This document shows, piece by piece, positions 15,544 to 24,102 of a stretch of DNA of 64,000 nt. This stretch comes from CmP2 sp052084925 (lineage in GTDB: Bacteria; Actinomycetota; Actinomycetes; Actinomycetales; Micrococcaceae): the NCBI GenBank assembly GCA_052084925.1, contig JBQDEV010000005.1, positions 62,001 through 126,000 on the forward strand. Direction: 5' to 3'. Position 1 is the stretch's first letter. Each line of letters opens with the position of its first letter. The notes beneath the pieces were generated by a model. It was not told where the DNA came from and did no database searches. It worked only from the letters and a program-made list of their open reading frames with translations. The translations under genes were made by a program, and so were the position numbers.

Positions 15544-18500
15544 AACCGGGCCGGGGTGACCAGCCAGGTGACCCCGGCCGCCACCACGGGCAGCGCCACG
15601 GTGAGCGCCAGCAGCTGCCACCACGGGATCCAGGCCACCGTGAGGTCGGTGATGAGCTGCATCGCGGCGAAGGGCAGCACCCCGGCCACCGTGCCCAGTA
15701 CCAGACTCACCGCCATCGAGGTGAACATCTGCGCGGCGGCCATCGTCTTGCGCGCGCTGGGCGCGGCACCGGTGCTGTCCAGGGCGCGGTGGTCCCGGCG
15801 CGAGTCGGCCATCGCCAGTCCGGCGAGAATACCGGCGGCGGTGAGCACCAGCAGCGCCACCATCCCGGCCACGATCCACAGCGAGGCCTGGACCCAGTTC
15901 GGTCCCGAATCCCCCGGGCTCACCCAGAGGTCGTCCTGCTCCAGCGCCAGACTGAACAGCTCCCATTGCTCGTCGGTAGGCTCCTGCGTGAAGCGGACCA
16001 CCAGACTGTTCGGGTTCAGCAGCGGATCGGCCCAGTCGATGCGGTCCTGGGGGACGACGACGCCGATGTCGTTGAACGCGGCCGGAGCCACGCCCACCAC
16101 CGCCGGCACCGAGGCGGTGTCCTTCGGCTCCCAGAGCATCCCGCGCTGATCGGCCAGCGGCGACATCGCCAGCACCTGCTCGCCGTCAGGCTCGGTCGTG
16201 CCGGTGATGGCGTAGTCCTCGGCGTCGTCGTCGATGCTCAGCCCGGGCACCTTGTGCAGGTCGGTGTCGAACCGGCCCAGGGTCACCGTGCCGTCCTCTG
16301 AGAGCAGCGTCGGATCCAGCACCACGGCCTGGCCCCGCTCATAGGCGGCGGTGACCTCCGGGTCGTCGCCCCAGAGCTCGGTGGGGCTCGGCTCGTCGAG
16401 GTCGGTCACCGCGATCATGCTGGCGCCGAAGATGGAGCCGTACAGGGAGAACGAGCTGTATCCGGAGAAACTGCAGGCGGCGGCCTGGCTGCGAGTGCGC
16501 TCCCCGATGGCGCGATCCAGGGTGAGGTAACGCTCGGTTAGGGTGGCGTCGTCGGGCACCGGCAGGGCGCAGTCGGAATCCTGCGGAGTCAGCGGGTGGA
16601 TCTCCTCGCAATCGAGCACCCCGTAGCTCAGGCAATCCTGCACCACCTGGGAGTAGAACCGGGTGGTGCTGAGCTGCAGCCCGGCGGTGCGAGCGGCGGC
16701 CTCCACCGCGGCGCGCGCCTCGGCCGGGGTGTGGGTGACCAGGCCGTCGTCATAGCCCTCGGCCTCGGTGTCGATGCCGGCTTCCCGGTCGGAGTGCTCC
16801 AGCATCTCGCGCTCGACGTCGGTGGTCAGGGTCAGCACCCCCAGGTGCGCGCCAGAGGGGCGCTGGGCGTCGGCGCTCGACACGGTCTCATAGGCATTCA
16901 GGCTGGAACCGGTGAGGCTGAGGGTGGCCGCGCCCAGACAAGCCGCCGCTACCATCGCCACGGTGATCGGCACGGTGCGGGAGCGGTTCCGGTCGGCGTC
17001 GCGGGCCGCGATGCGCAGCGTCCACGGCAGCCGGGAGGAGAACCGGGCCAACCCGTGCAGCACGGTGGGGATCAGCAGCAGGACCCCGACGATCAGCATG
17101 ATCCCGGCCAGCACCACCACCGGGCCCAGCGCCGGCACCCAGAACGTCAGCAACCGCACGGTGGGAATGCTCATCCCGACGGCGGTGGCGACGACGAGGA
17201 CGAGCAGCCCCGACCCCACCAGGATGAGTCCGGCGACCCGCACCGGCGTCGACAGCCCGCGCCGTTCCCGGGCGCCACCCTTGATGGCGGACCAGGCGTC
17301 CTGTGCGGCCACCGCGCGGGCCGGAATCCACGCCGCCACCACAGAGACGACGACCCCGATCACCACCGTGGCCAGGATGATCCACCACGGAATGGTCGGC
17401 GGTTCGAAGACCAGCAGCTGGGCCCAGCCCACCGCCCAGAGTGCGTAGGCCACGGCAATGCCGACGACGGCGCCACCGACCGCGCCGATGAGCCCGCACC
17501 ACAGCCCAGACAGGCCCATGGTGCTGCGCACGGTGGCCGGGCTGGCCCCGACCGCGGAGAGCATGGCGGTGGTGCGCTGCTGCGAGCGCGCACCGACGGC
17601 GAAGGCGGCCCCGGCCAGCAGGCCGGTTTCCACCAGCGCCAGGGTGCCCAGGAACAGGATGGAGGCGTAGCGTCCCGGTTCGTCGTATCCGGTGCCCCCG
17701 AACTGCATCGTCTCGGCCGGCGGGTTCTCGGCCACCGGGCGGAACAGCACGCCCACCCCAGCCTCGTGGAAGTTCAAGTAGCTGGCGTAGTCGGTGGGCA
17801 CGTCCCCTGTGAGGTAATAGGTGGTGGTGCCGTAGCCGGTGTTCAGCAGGCGCGCACGGAGGTCCTCGGCCAACTGCGAGTCGGGGTGCACGAACACGGT
17901 GGAGAAGCTCTGGTCCCCGATGAGTAGCGTCTGCAGCCCGGTCTCGGCCGAACCCTGTCGGTCCACCGTGGTGCCGCCGATCGTCAGTGGGTGCCCGGCC
18001 AGGCTTACCTCGCCCACGGGGTCTCGGTCCAGGGCGGCGGCGTTCTCGTCCCGGCGCTCCAGCTCCGGGGCGTAGCTGCGCGAGACGGTCACGGTGTCCT
18101 CGGTCGGCACGGCGTCGTCGACCCCGATGAACCGTCCCGCCAACGCCGGGTCGGTGAGGTCGGCGATGATCACCGAGACCTCCATGGTCATCTCGTTGCC
18201 CAGGTCCAGCGGGGCGTACCCCTCGGTCACCGGGTGCAGGGTCACCGTCTCCGGGAGTGCGGCGGCCAAGGAGGCGGCATCGCTGCCGGCGGGTGCGGGG
18301 AAGTCGTCCGCGCGCTCGCTGACCTCGTCCCACCACTGCCCGGCGCCCTCGAATCCGCCCATATAGGGGTCCTCGAGCTCGTCCCGATCGGCGAAGTAGC
18401 TCTCCGAGTACAGCATTCCCGGGTGCGGGATGCGGATCAGGTCGGCCGCCGACGGGTTGACGTAGGCCGCAGCCCCCACGGAATCCACCTGCAGCACCCC

Positions 18501-18701
18501 GTCGGTGCCGTACAGCTGGTTCTCGATCTGGCGTTGCGGGGTAGAGGCGGTGCTGGCGGTGGTAATGGACTGCAGGGTCATCGCCAGCACGGGCAGCCCG
18601 ATCAGCGCGATGATCAGCACGCTGCGCCAGCGGTGGCGGCGCAGCTCACGCCACGACAACCGGGCGGCGATCGACCGGGCGGAGCCGTCTCGGGCGCTCA
18701 T
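15519..18701 (-). CDS. FtsX/MacB-type ABC transporter permease, large
   Basis: A 1060-aa permease with two FtsX-type cores. An N-terminal helix (about 26-46) is followed by a large extracytoplasmic domain to about 340. Then come three helices, a linker, a helix pair (about 490-545), an anchor helix near 575, a second large outside domain, and three C-terminal helices (about 950-1050). This is the layout of actinobacterial two-core FtsX permeases that handle antimicrobial peptides, lipids or lipoproteins; the cargo is unknown. It lies directly after its ATPase (ATGA overlap) under a PadR regulator. Its last 25 bases overlap the end of ddh on the other strand. Confidence 0.85.
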   Translation of the reverse strand: MSARDGSARSIAARLSWRELRRHRWRSVLIIALIGLPVLAMTLQSITTASTASTPQRQIENQLYGTDGVLQVDSVGAAAYVNPSAADLIRIPHPGMLYSESYFADRDELEDPYMGGFEGAGQWWDEVSERADDFPAPAGSDAASLAAALPETVTLHPVTEGYAPLDLGNEMTMEVSVIIADLTDPALAGRFIGVDDAVPTEDTVTVSRSYAPELERRDENAAALDRDPVGEVSLAGHPLTIGGTTVDRQGSAETGLQTLLIGDQSFSTVFVHPDSQLAEDLRARLLNTGYGTTTYYLTGDVPTDYASYLNFHEAGVGVLFRPVAENPPAETMQFGGTGYDEPGRYASILFLGTLALVETGLLAGAAFAVGARSQQRTTAMLSAVGASPATVRSTMGLSGLWCGLIGAVGGAVVGIAVAYALWAVGWAQLLVFEPPTIPWWIILATVVIGVVVSVVAAWIPARAVAAQDAWSAIKGGARERRGLSTPVRVAGLILVGSGLLVLVVATAVGMSIPTVRLLTFWVPALGPVVVLAGIMLIVGVLLLIPTVLHGLARFSSRLPWTLRIAARDADRNRSRTVPITVAMVAAACLGAATLSLTGSSLNAYETVSSADAQRPSGAHLGVLTLTTDVEREMLEHSDREAGIDTEAEGYDDGLVTHTPAEARAAVEAAARTAGLQLSTTRFYSQVVQDCLSYGVLDCEEIHPLTPQDSDCALPVPDDATLTERYLTLDRAIGERTRSQAAACSFSGYSSFSLYGSIFGASMIAVTDLDEPSPTELWGDDPEVTAAYERGQAVVLDPTLLSEDGTVTLGRFDTDLHKVPGLSIDDDAEDYAITGTTEPDGEQVLAMSPLADQRGMLWEPKDTASVPAVVGVAPAAFNDIGVVVPQDRIDWADPLLNPNSLVVRFTQEPTDEQWELFSLALEQDDLWVSPGDSGPNWVQASLWIVAGMVALLVLTAAGILAGLAMADSRRDHRALDSTGAAPSARKTMAAAQMFTSMAVSLVLGTVAGVLPFAAMQLITDLTVAWIPWWQLLALTVALPVVAAGVTWLVTPARFYTSRASS

Positions 18702-19438
18702 CGGGGCTCACCGCTTCGGGGCACCACGGCGCCGTCGCGCAGGTAGATCACCCGGTCGGCCCAGCCGGCGTGGCGGGCCTCGTGGGTGACCAACATGACG
18801 GCAGCCCCGGCATCGGCACGGCGGCGCAGCAGGGCCAGGGTCTCCTCGCCGGTCACGGTGTCCAGGGCCCCGGTGGGTTCATCGGCCAGGATCAGCCGAC
18901 GCGACCCGACGACGGCGCGCGCGATGGCAACCCGCTGCTGCTGGCCCCCGGAGAGCTCATCCAGGAACCGCTCGGCCAACTCCTCCAGCCCCATCTCGGC
19001 GAGCACCTCCAGGGCTTGCGCTCGGGCCGCGGCCGGCGGTGCGCCGTCGAGCTCCAGGGGCAGCGCGACGTTTTCGACCGCGGTGAGTGTAGGGATCAGG
19101 TTGTATTCCTGGAACATGTAGCCCACGGAGCGGCGGCGCAGGGCGGCCCGGTCGGTCAGGCTGAGTCGGGACAGCGGGGTGCCCTGCACATAGATCTCCC
19201 CGGAGGTCACGGTGTCCAGTCCGCCAGCCAGGGCCAGCAGCGAGGACTTGCCCGAGCCGGAGGGACCCATCACCGCGACGAATTCGCCGGCGTCGAGACT
19301 CAGATTCACCTCGCGCAGTGCGGCCACCGACGTCGCGCCGGTGCCGTAGATCTTGGTGACGTCCTGCAGCTGCAGCACCTGCCGCGGAAGGGTGCCGGGC
19401 GCCGGCTGTGCGGGATGAGTGGGGTGAGGGGACGTCAT
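18698..19438 (-). CDS. ABC transporter ATP-binding protein (MacB/LolD type)
   Basis: A 246-aa ATPase with Walker A GPSGSGKS (58-65), signature LSGGQQQRVAIARAVVG, Walker B RLILADEPTGALD and the H-loop MLVTHEARHA. The LolD/MacB subgroup energises FtsX-like permeases as mechanotransmitters rather than classic importers. It overlaps padR upstream and the permease gene downstream by four bases each, so regulator, ATPase and permease are one translational unit. Confidence 0.93.
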   Translation of the reverse strand: MTSPHPTHPAQPAPGTLPRQVLQLQDVTKIYGTGATSVAALREVNLSLDAGEFVAVMGPSGSGKSSLLALAGGLDTVTSGEIYVQGTPLSRLSLTDRAALRRRSVGYMFQEYNLIPTLTAVENVALPLELDGAPPAAARAQALEVLAEMGLEELAERFLDELSGGQQQRVAIARAVVGSRRLILADEPTGALDTVTGEETLALLRRRADAGAAVMLVTHEARHAGWADRVIYLRDGAVVPRSGEPR

Positions 19439-20007
19439 GATGCGCCGCCTTTCGGGACTCTGGTACTGCGCAGCAGATGTGCCTCGCAGTGATCCAACCA
19501 GTTGACCTCCGCCTCCGCGGAGAAGATGAGGGATTCCTGCACCAGCAGGCTGGCCAGGGCGGTGGGTTCGTCCGACGTCGAGACCCCGGAGACCTGCCCC
19601 AGCAGCGTCTGCTTGGTGCGGGTGAGTTCGCGCAGCGAGGCCACGGTGGCGGCGCGCTGTTCCTGGATCACATCGCGCACCGCGTTCACCTCATGGGTGA
19701 CGACGGCGAGCGCGATTTTGATGGCCAGCTCATTGCGCGGGGGCTTTTCCGGGCGCAGCGGTTGGCTGAACCACTGGGTGAGCTCCTCGCGACCGGCGGC
19801 GGTGATGGCGAAGATGCGGTGGCCCTCGCCGTCGTCGCCTTGGTCGTGGACGAGCCCGTCGCGCTCCAGCCGCTCCAGGGTGGTGTACACCTGGCCGATG
19901 TTCAGGGGCCAGGTCTGTCCCGTGGACTCCTCGAATTCGGTGCGCAGCTGATAACCGTAGGCGGGACCCCGGCGTAGCAGCGCCAGAAGCGAATGTTTGA
20001 CGGACAC
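19435..20007 (-). CDS. PadR-family transcriptional regulator
   Basis: A 190-aa PadR protein. It has the winged helix at about 3-80 (HSLLALLRRGPAYGYQL, WPLNIGQVYTTLERLERDGL) and the C-terminal dimerisation helices typical of the longer, Vir-type subfamily. The GTG start has an ideal GGAGGTGACATC leader. It is the first gene of the padR-ATPase-permease operon and probably represses it. The palindrome at 20033-20042, 26 bases upstream of the start, is a candidate operator. The inducing ligand is unknown. Confidence 0.9.
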   Translation of the reverse strand: MSVKHSLLALLRRGPAYGYQLRTEFEESTGQTWPLNIGQVYTTLERLERDGLVHDQGDDGEGHRIFAITAAGREELTQWFSQPLRPEKPPRNELAIKIALAVVTHEVNAVRDVIQEQRAATVASLRELTRTKQTLLGQVSGVSTSDEPTALASLLVQESLIFSAEAEVNWLDHCEAHLLRSTRVPKGGAS

Positions 20008-20032
20008 GATGTCACCTCCCTATACATATCGA

Positions 20033-20042
20033 GTATGCATAC
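20033..20042. promoter_or_regulatory. GTATGCATAC palindrome, candidate PadR operator
   Basis: GTATGCATAC is a perfect 10-base palindrome in an AT-rich patch that also holds TATACATATC and CGAGTAT repeats, between padR and menB. PadR sites often have ATGT/ACAT-type or similar arms near the promoter. Position supports autoregulation; binding is inferred. Confidence 0.4.
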
Positions 20043-20094
20043 CGAGTATTCAGCTGGTCAAGGCACGATTCGGTCACGATCCGCTCACACTGAC

Positions 20095-20100
20095 TAGACT
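20095..20100 (+). promoter_or_regulatory. -10 hexamer TAGACT, likely leaderless start of menB
   Basis: TAGACT fits TANNNT and ends seven bases before GTG 20108. No Shine-Dalgarno precedes that GTG. Confidence 0.5.
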
Positions 20101-20107
20101 CGTGGAC

Positions 20108-21064
20108 GTGACTGCACAGCATCCTCTCCCCGAGTCCGTGTCCGACATCTTCGACCCGCAGCGCTGGCGTGTGGTGCAGGGATTCGATTTCGCCGACATC
20201 ACCTATCACCGCGAAGTGGAGCGCGACGACGACGGCGCCTGGGTGCGCGACCTGCCGACCGTGCGCATCGCCTTCGACCGGCCCGAGGTGCGCAACGCCT
20301 TCCGCCCCGACACGGTGGACGAGCTGTACCGGGCGCTGGATCATGCGCGGATGACCTCCGAGGTGGGCTGCATCCTGCTCACCGGCAACGGTCCGTCACC
20401 CAAGGACGGCGGGCACAGCTTCTGCTCCGGGGGCGACCAACGGATCCGCGGCCGCGACGGCTACCGCTACGCGGAGGGCGAGACGGCGGAGTCCATCGAT
20501 CCGGCCCGCGCCGGGCGCCTGCACATCCTCGAGGTGCAGCGGCTGATGCGCACCACCCCGAAACCGATCATCGCGGTGGTCAACGGCTGGGCAGCCGGCG
20601 GCGGGCATTCACTGCACGTCGTCTCCGATCTCACCCTGGCCTCACGCCAGCACGGCAAGTTCAAGCAGACCGATGCCACGGTGGGCTCTTTCGACGCCGG
20701 CTACGGCTCCGCGCTACTGGCCCGGCAGATCGGCCAGAAGCGGGCCCGCGAGATCTTCTTCGCCGCCCGCGAGTACTCCGCCGAGCAGATGGTTCAGATG
20801 GGTGCCGTGAATGAAGCCGTGGACCACGCCCGGCTCGAAGAGGTCGCGCTGGAGTACGCCGCCGATATCAACCGACAGTCGCCCCAGGCGATCCGGATGC
20901 TGAAGTTCGCGTTCAATCTCGCCGACGACGGCATGGCCGGACAGCAAGTGTTCGCTGGCGAAGCCACCCGACTGGCCTATATGACCGATGAAGCGGTCGA
21001 GGGCCGGGATGCGTTCCTGGGCAAGCGCGACCCGGACTGGTCCGAGTTCCCCCGCTACTTCTGA
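20108..21064 (+). CDS. menB: 1,4-dihydroxy-2-naphthoyl-CoA synthase
   Basis: A 318-aa crotonase-fold enzyme that closes the second ring in menaquinone synthesis, turning o-succinylbenzoyl-CoA into 1,4-dihydroxy-2-naphthoyl-CoA. The family marks are FDRPEVRNAFRPDTVDEL, FCSGGDQRIRGRDGY (oxyanion-hole region), VVNGWAAGGGHSLHVVSDLT, and the C-terminal GRDAFLGKRDPDWSEFPRYF-like end that MenB uses. Frame upstream is open to 19997, but GTG 20108, directly after a -10 at leaderless spacing, gives the normal N-terminus. Its stop overlaps the menE start by one base. Confidence 0.94.
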   Translation: MTAQHPLPESVSDIFDPQRWRVVQGFDFADITYHREVERDDDGAWVRDLPTVRIAFDRPEVRNAFRPDTVDELYRALDHARMTSEVGCILLTGNGPSPKDGGHSFCSGGDQRIRGRDGYRYAEGETAESIDPARAGRLHILEVQRLMRTTPKPIIAVVNGWAAGGGHSLHVVSDLTLASRQHGKFKQTDATVGSFDAGYGSALLARQIGQKRAREIFFAAREYSAEQMVQMGAVNEAVDHARLEEVALEYAADINRQSPQAIRMLKFAFNLADDGMAGQQVFAGEATRLAYMTDEAVEGRDAFLGKRDPDWSEFPRYF

Positions 21065-22296
21065 TGGTCGCGGAGCAGACGGCGGCGCTGCGCGCGGCGC
21101 TGGAGGGCACCGGGACTCCGGTGGAGTTCACCCTCGACGGCGGGGCGCTCCTGCGGCCCGAGGCCCGGGAGGCCGAGCGCTGCGGTCACCCGGACGCGGT
21201 CGCTGTGGTGCGCACCTCCGGGTCCACCGGCACCCCGAAGCAGACGGTGCTCACGGGTGCAGGATTGCGCGCCTCCGCTGAAGCGACTGCCCGCCGGATC
21301 GGCGCCCCCGCGCAAGGTGCGCAGTGGCTGCTCGCCGTCGGCACCCAGTACGTGGCCGGCCTCGCGGTGGTGTCCCGGTCGATCCTGGACGGCACCGAAC
21401 CGGTTCAGCTGGAGCCGGGCCCCTTCACCGCCGAAAAGTTCACCACCGCCGCGCGCGAGAACCGAGCGCGGGCAGGTGGTTCGGGGTTCACCGCGGTGTC
21501 CCTCGTGCCCACCCAGCTCGCCCGACTCTTCGAGGACGGCCCCGGCTCCCCGGCAGTCGCGGCGCTGGCGGATGTCGACGCGATCCTCGTCGGCGGCGCC
21601 CGCCTCCCGGAGGCCCTGCGTGAACGTTGCGCGACGGCCGGGCTGAACCTGCACCTGACCTACGGCATGGCCGAGACCTGTGGGGGCTGCGTCTACGACG
21701 GCGTCCCGCTGGAGGGCGTGTTCGCGGACCTGGTCAAAGATCCTGACAGCCCCGACAGCGCGCCCCGTTTGCGGCTCGCCGGGCCCATGGTCGCCGCCGG
21801 CTACCTGGATGATCCGGAGCGCACCGCCGCGCACTTCAGCACCGGCCCGCACGGGCCCCGCTATCTGAGCGACGACACCGGAATCCTGAGCCTTGAAGAC
21901 GCCCCCTCGACCGAGGGCATCCGCACCCTGGGCCAGCGTGTCCAGGTCACCGGACGCGTGGACGATGTGGTCAACACCGGGGGCGTGAAAGTCTCGGCCA
22001 CCGCCGTACAGCGCGTCCTGGAAGAGGACCCCGAGGTCCGCGAGGCCTTCGTCACCGGAATCCCCGACGATCAGTGGGGCCAGCTGCTCTGCGCCGTGCT
22101 CGTGCTCTCCGACGCCGCCCCGACGCACCACCGCCTCGAGACCCGTCTCGGCGAGCGGCTGCGCACCGAGCTCGGCCGGGCCGCGGTGCCCAAGCGGTGG
22201 GGGTATCGTGAAGCGTTGCCGTTGTTGACCAATGGCAAGACCGACCGCCAGGCATTGCGCCGGCAGCTTGAGAACAGAACAGACGAGGACAGCTGA
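21064..22296 (+). CDS. menE: o-succinylbenzoate-CoA ligase
   Basis: A 410-aa member of the acyl-adenylate synthetase superfamily, which activates o-succinylbenzoate with ATP and CoA just before the MenB step. The P-loop is TSGSTGTPK (51-59); LTYGMAETCGGCVYDG and the GRVDDVVNTGGVKVS hinge follow; the C-terminal lysine is in NGKTDRQALRR. It is shorter than many ligases because the N-terminal region before the P-loop is only about 45 residues, which is usual for actinobacterial MenE. The ATG overlaps the menB stop (TGATG), and menA starts immediately after its stop. Confidence 0.92.
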   Translation: MVAEQTAALRAALEGTGTPVEFTLDGGALLRPEAREAERCGHPDAVAVVRTSGSTGTPKQTVLTGAGLRASAEATARRIGAPAQGAQWLLAVGTQYVAGLAVVSRSILDGTEPVQLEPGPFTAEKFTTAARENRARAGGSGFTAVSLVPTQLARLFEDGPGSPAVAALADVDAILVGGARLPEALRERCATAGLNLHLTYGMAETCGGCVYDGVPLEGVFADLVKDPDSPDSAPRLRLAGPMVAAGYLDDPERTAAHFSTGPHGPRYLSDDTGILSLEDAPSTEGIRTLGQRVQVTGRVDDVVNTGGVKVSATAVQRVLEEDPEVREAFVTGIPDDQWGQLLCAVLVLSDAAPTHHRLETRLGERLRTELGRAAVPKRWGYREALPLLTNGKTDRQALRRQLENRTDEDS

Positions 22297-23166
22297 ATGG
22301 CAACCGTTTCACAGTGGGTTCAGGGCGCGCGTCTGCGCACCCTGCCGATGGCGATCGCGCCCGTCGTGGTCGGCTCCGCCGCCGCGGCCGAACTCGGCGG
22401 TTTCCACCTCGGCCGGGCGGTGCTCGCCCTGCTGGTGGCCTTGGCCCTGCAGATCGGGGTGAACTACTCGAACGACTACTCCGACGGCATCCGCGGCACC
22501 GATGATGTGCGCGTCGGCCCGCTGCGCCTCACCGGTTCCGGTGCGGCCCGCCCGGGGCAGGTCAAGGCGGCGGCGTTTGCGTGCTATGGCGTTGCCATGG
22601 TGTTCGGGCTCGTGTTAGTGATCTGGGCGCAGACCTGGTGGCTGATCGTCGTCGGAGCCCTGGCTGTGCTCGCCGCCTGGTACTACACCGGCGGGAAGAA
22701 GCCCTATGGCTACCTGGGCCTGGGGGATGTGTTCGTGTTCGTGTTCTTCGGCTTGGTGGCCGTACTGGGCACCACCTACACCCAGGCCCTAGCGATCTCC
22801 GGGCTCGCCTGGACGGGCGCGATCGGCTGCGGTCTGCTCTCCACCGCCCTGTTGATGGTCAACAATGTGCGCGATATCCCCACCGATCGGGAGACCGGCA
22901 AACACACGCTGGCGGTGCGCCTGGGAGACACGAAGGCCCGCTGGTCCTACCCGGTGATGATCACCGTCGCGGCGATTCTGCCGTTGCTGTTCGTCGTCGA
23001 GCATCCCGCACTGCTGGCCCTGTTAGCGGTGGTCATTGCCGCGGTGAAGCCCTCGCTGACCATGATCCGCGCCGAGGATCGGCGGGCCCTGATTCCGGTG
23101 CTGAAATCCACCGGAATCATCGGGCTGGTCTACTCAGCGCTGTTCGCCCTCGGGGTGCTGCTCTGA
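22297..23166 (+). CDS. menA: 1,4-dihydroxy-2-naphthoate polyprenyltransferase
   Basis: A 289-aa UbiA-family membrane prenyltransferase that joins the isoprenoid chain to 1,4-dihydroxy-2-naphthoate, giving demethylmenaquinone. The first Asp-rich motif is in NYSNDYSDGIRGTDD (about 51-65); the second is the DIPTDRETGKHTLA region near 193. About eight or nine membrane helices are visible. It begins right after the menE stop codon. Its last 33 bases overlap the convergent DUF4229 gene. Confidence 0.94.
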   Translation: MATVSQWVQGARLRTLPMAIAPVVVGSAAAAELGGFHLGRAVLALLVALALQIGVNYSNDYSDGIRGTDDVRVGPLRLTGSGAARPGQVKAAAFACYGVAMVFGLVLVIWAQTWWLIVVGALAVLAAWYYTGGKKPYGYLGLGDVFVFVFFGLVAVLGTTYTQALAISGLAWTGAIGCGLLSTALLMVNNVRDIPTDRETGKHTLAVRLGDTKARWSYPVMITVAAILPLLFVVEHPALLALLAVVIAAVKPSLTMIRAEDRRALIPVLKSTGIIGLVYSALFALGVLL

Positions 23167-23490
23167 GTCACCCGACTCAGTCTTCTCAGCGTCCTGCGTG
23201 AGTTCGTGCATCTCCGCCGGGTCCATGAACCGGCCCTGCGTGTAGGAATCCTCCACGTCGGCGTCTTCGCTCTCGGTCTTGCCGGCCGCACCGCGGCGAC
23301 CTTCCCACGCGTTCTGCAATTCGTTGTTGGCCTTCAGCCGCATGGGGTTCAGCACCAGATAGCTCACCGCGAAGGAGACGATGGTCGCGACGACGGCGGC
23401 CCACAGCCAGCCGGTGCGCAACACGACGCAGAGGGCAAAGACAGCGAAGAAGATGGCGAGGCGCACGGCCCCGTATTTGAGGATCTGCAT
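23134..23490 (-). CDS. DUF4229-family small membrane protein
   Basis: A 118-aa protein with two adjacent helices (about 8-47) and a hydrophilic, acidic C-terminal half. The N-terminus (LKYGAVRLAIFFAVFALCVV) and the LVLNPMRLK segment after helix 2 match DUF4229, an actinobacterial family often found by menA. Its function is unknown. It converges with menA and overlaps it by 33 bases. TAGACT on the minus strand lies nine bases before the ATG, so its mRNA leader may be very short. Confidence 0.75.
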   Translation of the reverse strand: MQILKYGAVRLAIFFAVFALCVVLRTGWLWAAVVATIVSFAVSYLVLNPMRLKANNELQNAWEGRRGAAGKTESEDADVEDSYTQGRFMDPAEMHELTQDAEKTESGDSEQHPEGEQR

Positions 23491-23581
23491 GGTGGCCCCA
23501 GTCTACCGTCCTGTACTGTCGCTTGCCTCCGCTGAGAGCGGATAGCGCGGACCGAAGGCGGCGTCTGCCCCGCAGAGCTTC

Positions 23582-23587
23582 TAGAAT
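23582..23587 (+). promoter_or_regulatory. -10 hexamer TAGAAT, likely leaderless start of the PLDc_N gene
   Basis: TAGAAT is close to the -10 consensus and ends seven bases before ATG 23595. No ribosome-binding site is visible. Confidence 0.5.
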
Positions 23588-23594
23588 GGATGCC

Positions 23595-24023
23595 ATGATG
23601 CGACTGTTGATCCCGCTGGCGATCGTCTCCCTCGGTGTGATGATCTACTCGATCATCGAGTGCGCCCAGACGCCGCGGCACCGGATTCGCGCCATTTCGA
23701 AGCCGATGTGGATGATTGCCATCATCTTCATCCCGCTGATCGGCGGCGTGCTGTGGTTGGTGTTCGGCAACGCCCGCGGCGGCATCAACACGATGGGCCG
23801 CTCCGGGGGCGCTGCCCCGCGTCCGACCTCGCCCGATGACGACGCCGATTTCCTGCGCCGCCTCGATGCCCAGCGCCGACAGAAGGCCCGCGACGAGGAA
23901 CTGAACCAGCGCGAGCAGGAGTTGCGCAAGCGCGAGGACGAGTTGCGCCGCGGTGAACAGAACGACAGCCCCAACTCGAACAACAACGGTCGTGACGACA
24001 TCGGCGAGGGCCCCGAACGCTAA
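23595..24023 (+). CDS. PLDc_N-domain small membrane protein
   Basis: A 142-aa protein. Residues about 1-60 are two helices separated by a short loop (IYSIIECAQTP, then KPMWMIAIIFIPLIGGVLWL), the pattern of the phospholipase D-nuclease N-terminal family (PLDc_N), seen without any PLD domain. The C-terminal half is a charged, Glu/Arg/Gln-rich likely coiled coil (QREQELRKREDELRRGEQ). The role is unknown; the family commonly adjoins menaquinone and cytochrome c biogenesis genes in actinobacteria. A longer frame starts at 23523, but the domain begins at 23595. A strong terminator follows. Confidence 0.78.
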   Translation: MMRLLIPLAIVSLGVMIYSIIECAQTPRHRIRAISKPMWMIAIIFIPLIGGVLWLVFGNARGGINTMGRSGGAAPRPTSPDDDADFLRRLDAQRRQKARDEELNQREQELRKREDELRRGEQNDSPNSNNNGRDDIGEGPER

Positions 24024-24038
24024 GCCTGGCAACAAAAG

Positions 24039-24079
24039 CGGGACGGTGAAAGACAGAAAACCTGTCTGCCACCGTCCCG
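24039..24079. terminator. Bidirectional hairpin terminator
   Basis: CGGGACGGTG at 24039-24048 pairs exactly with CACCGTCCCG at 24070-24079, and an inner GACAG/CTGTC stem extends it. It separates the convergent PLDc_N and ccsB genes. Confidence 0.85.
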
Positions 24080-24102
24080 ACGTGTTGAGTACTAGAACCG
24101 GA

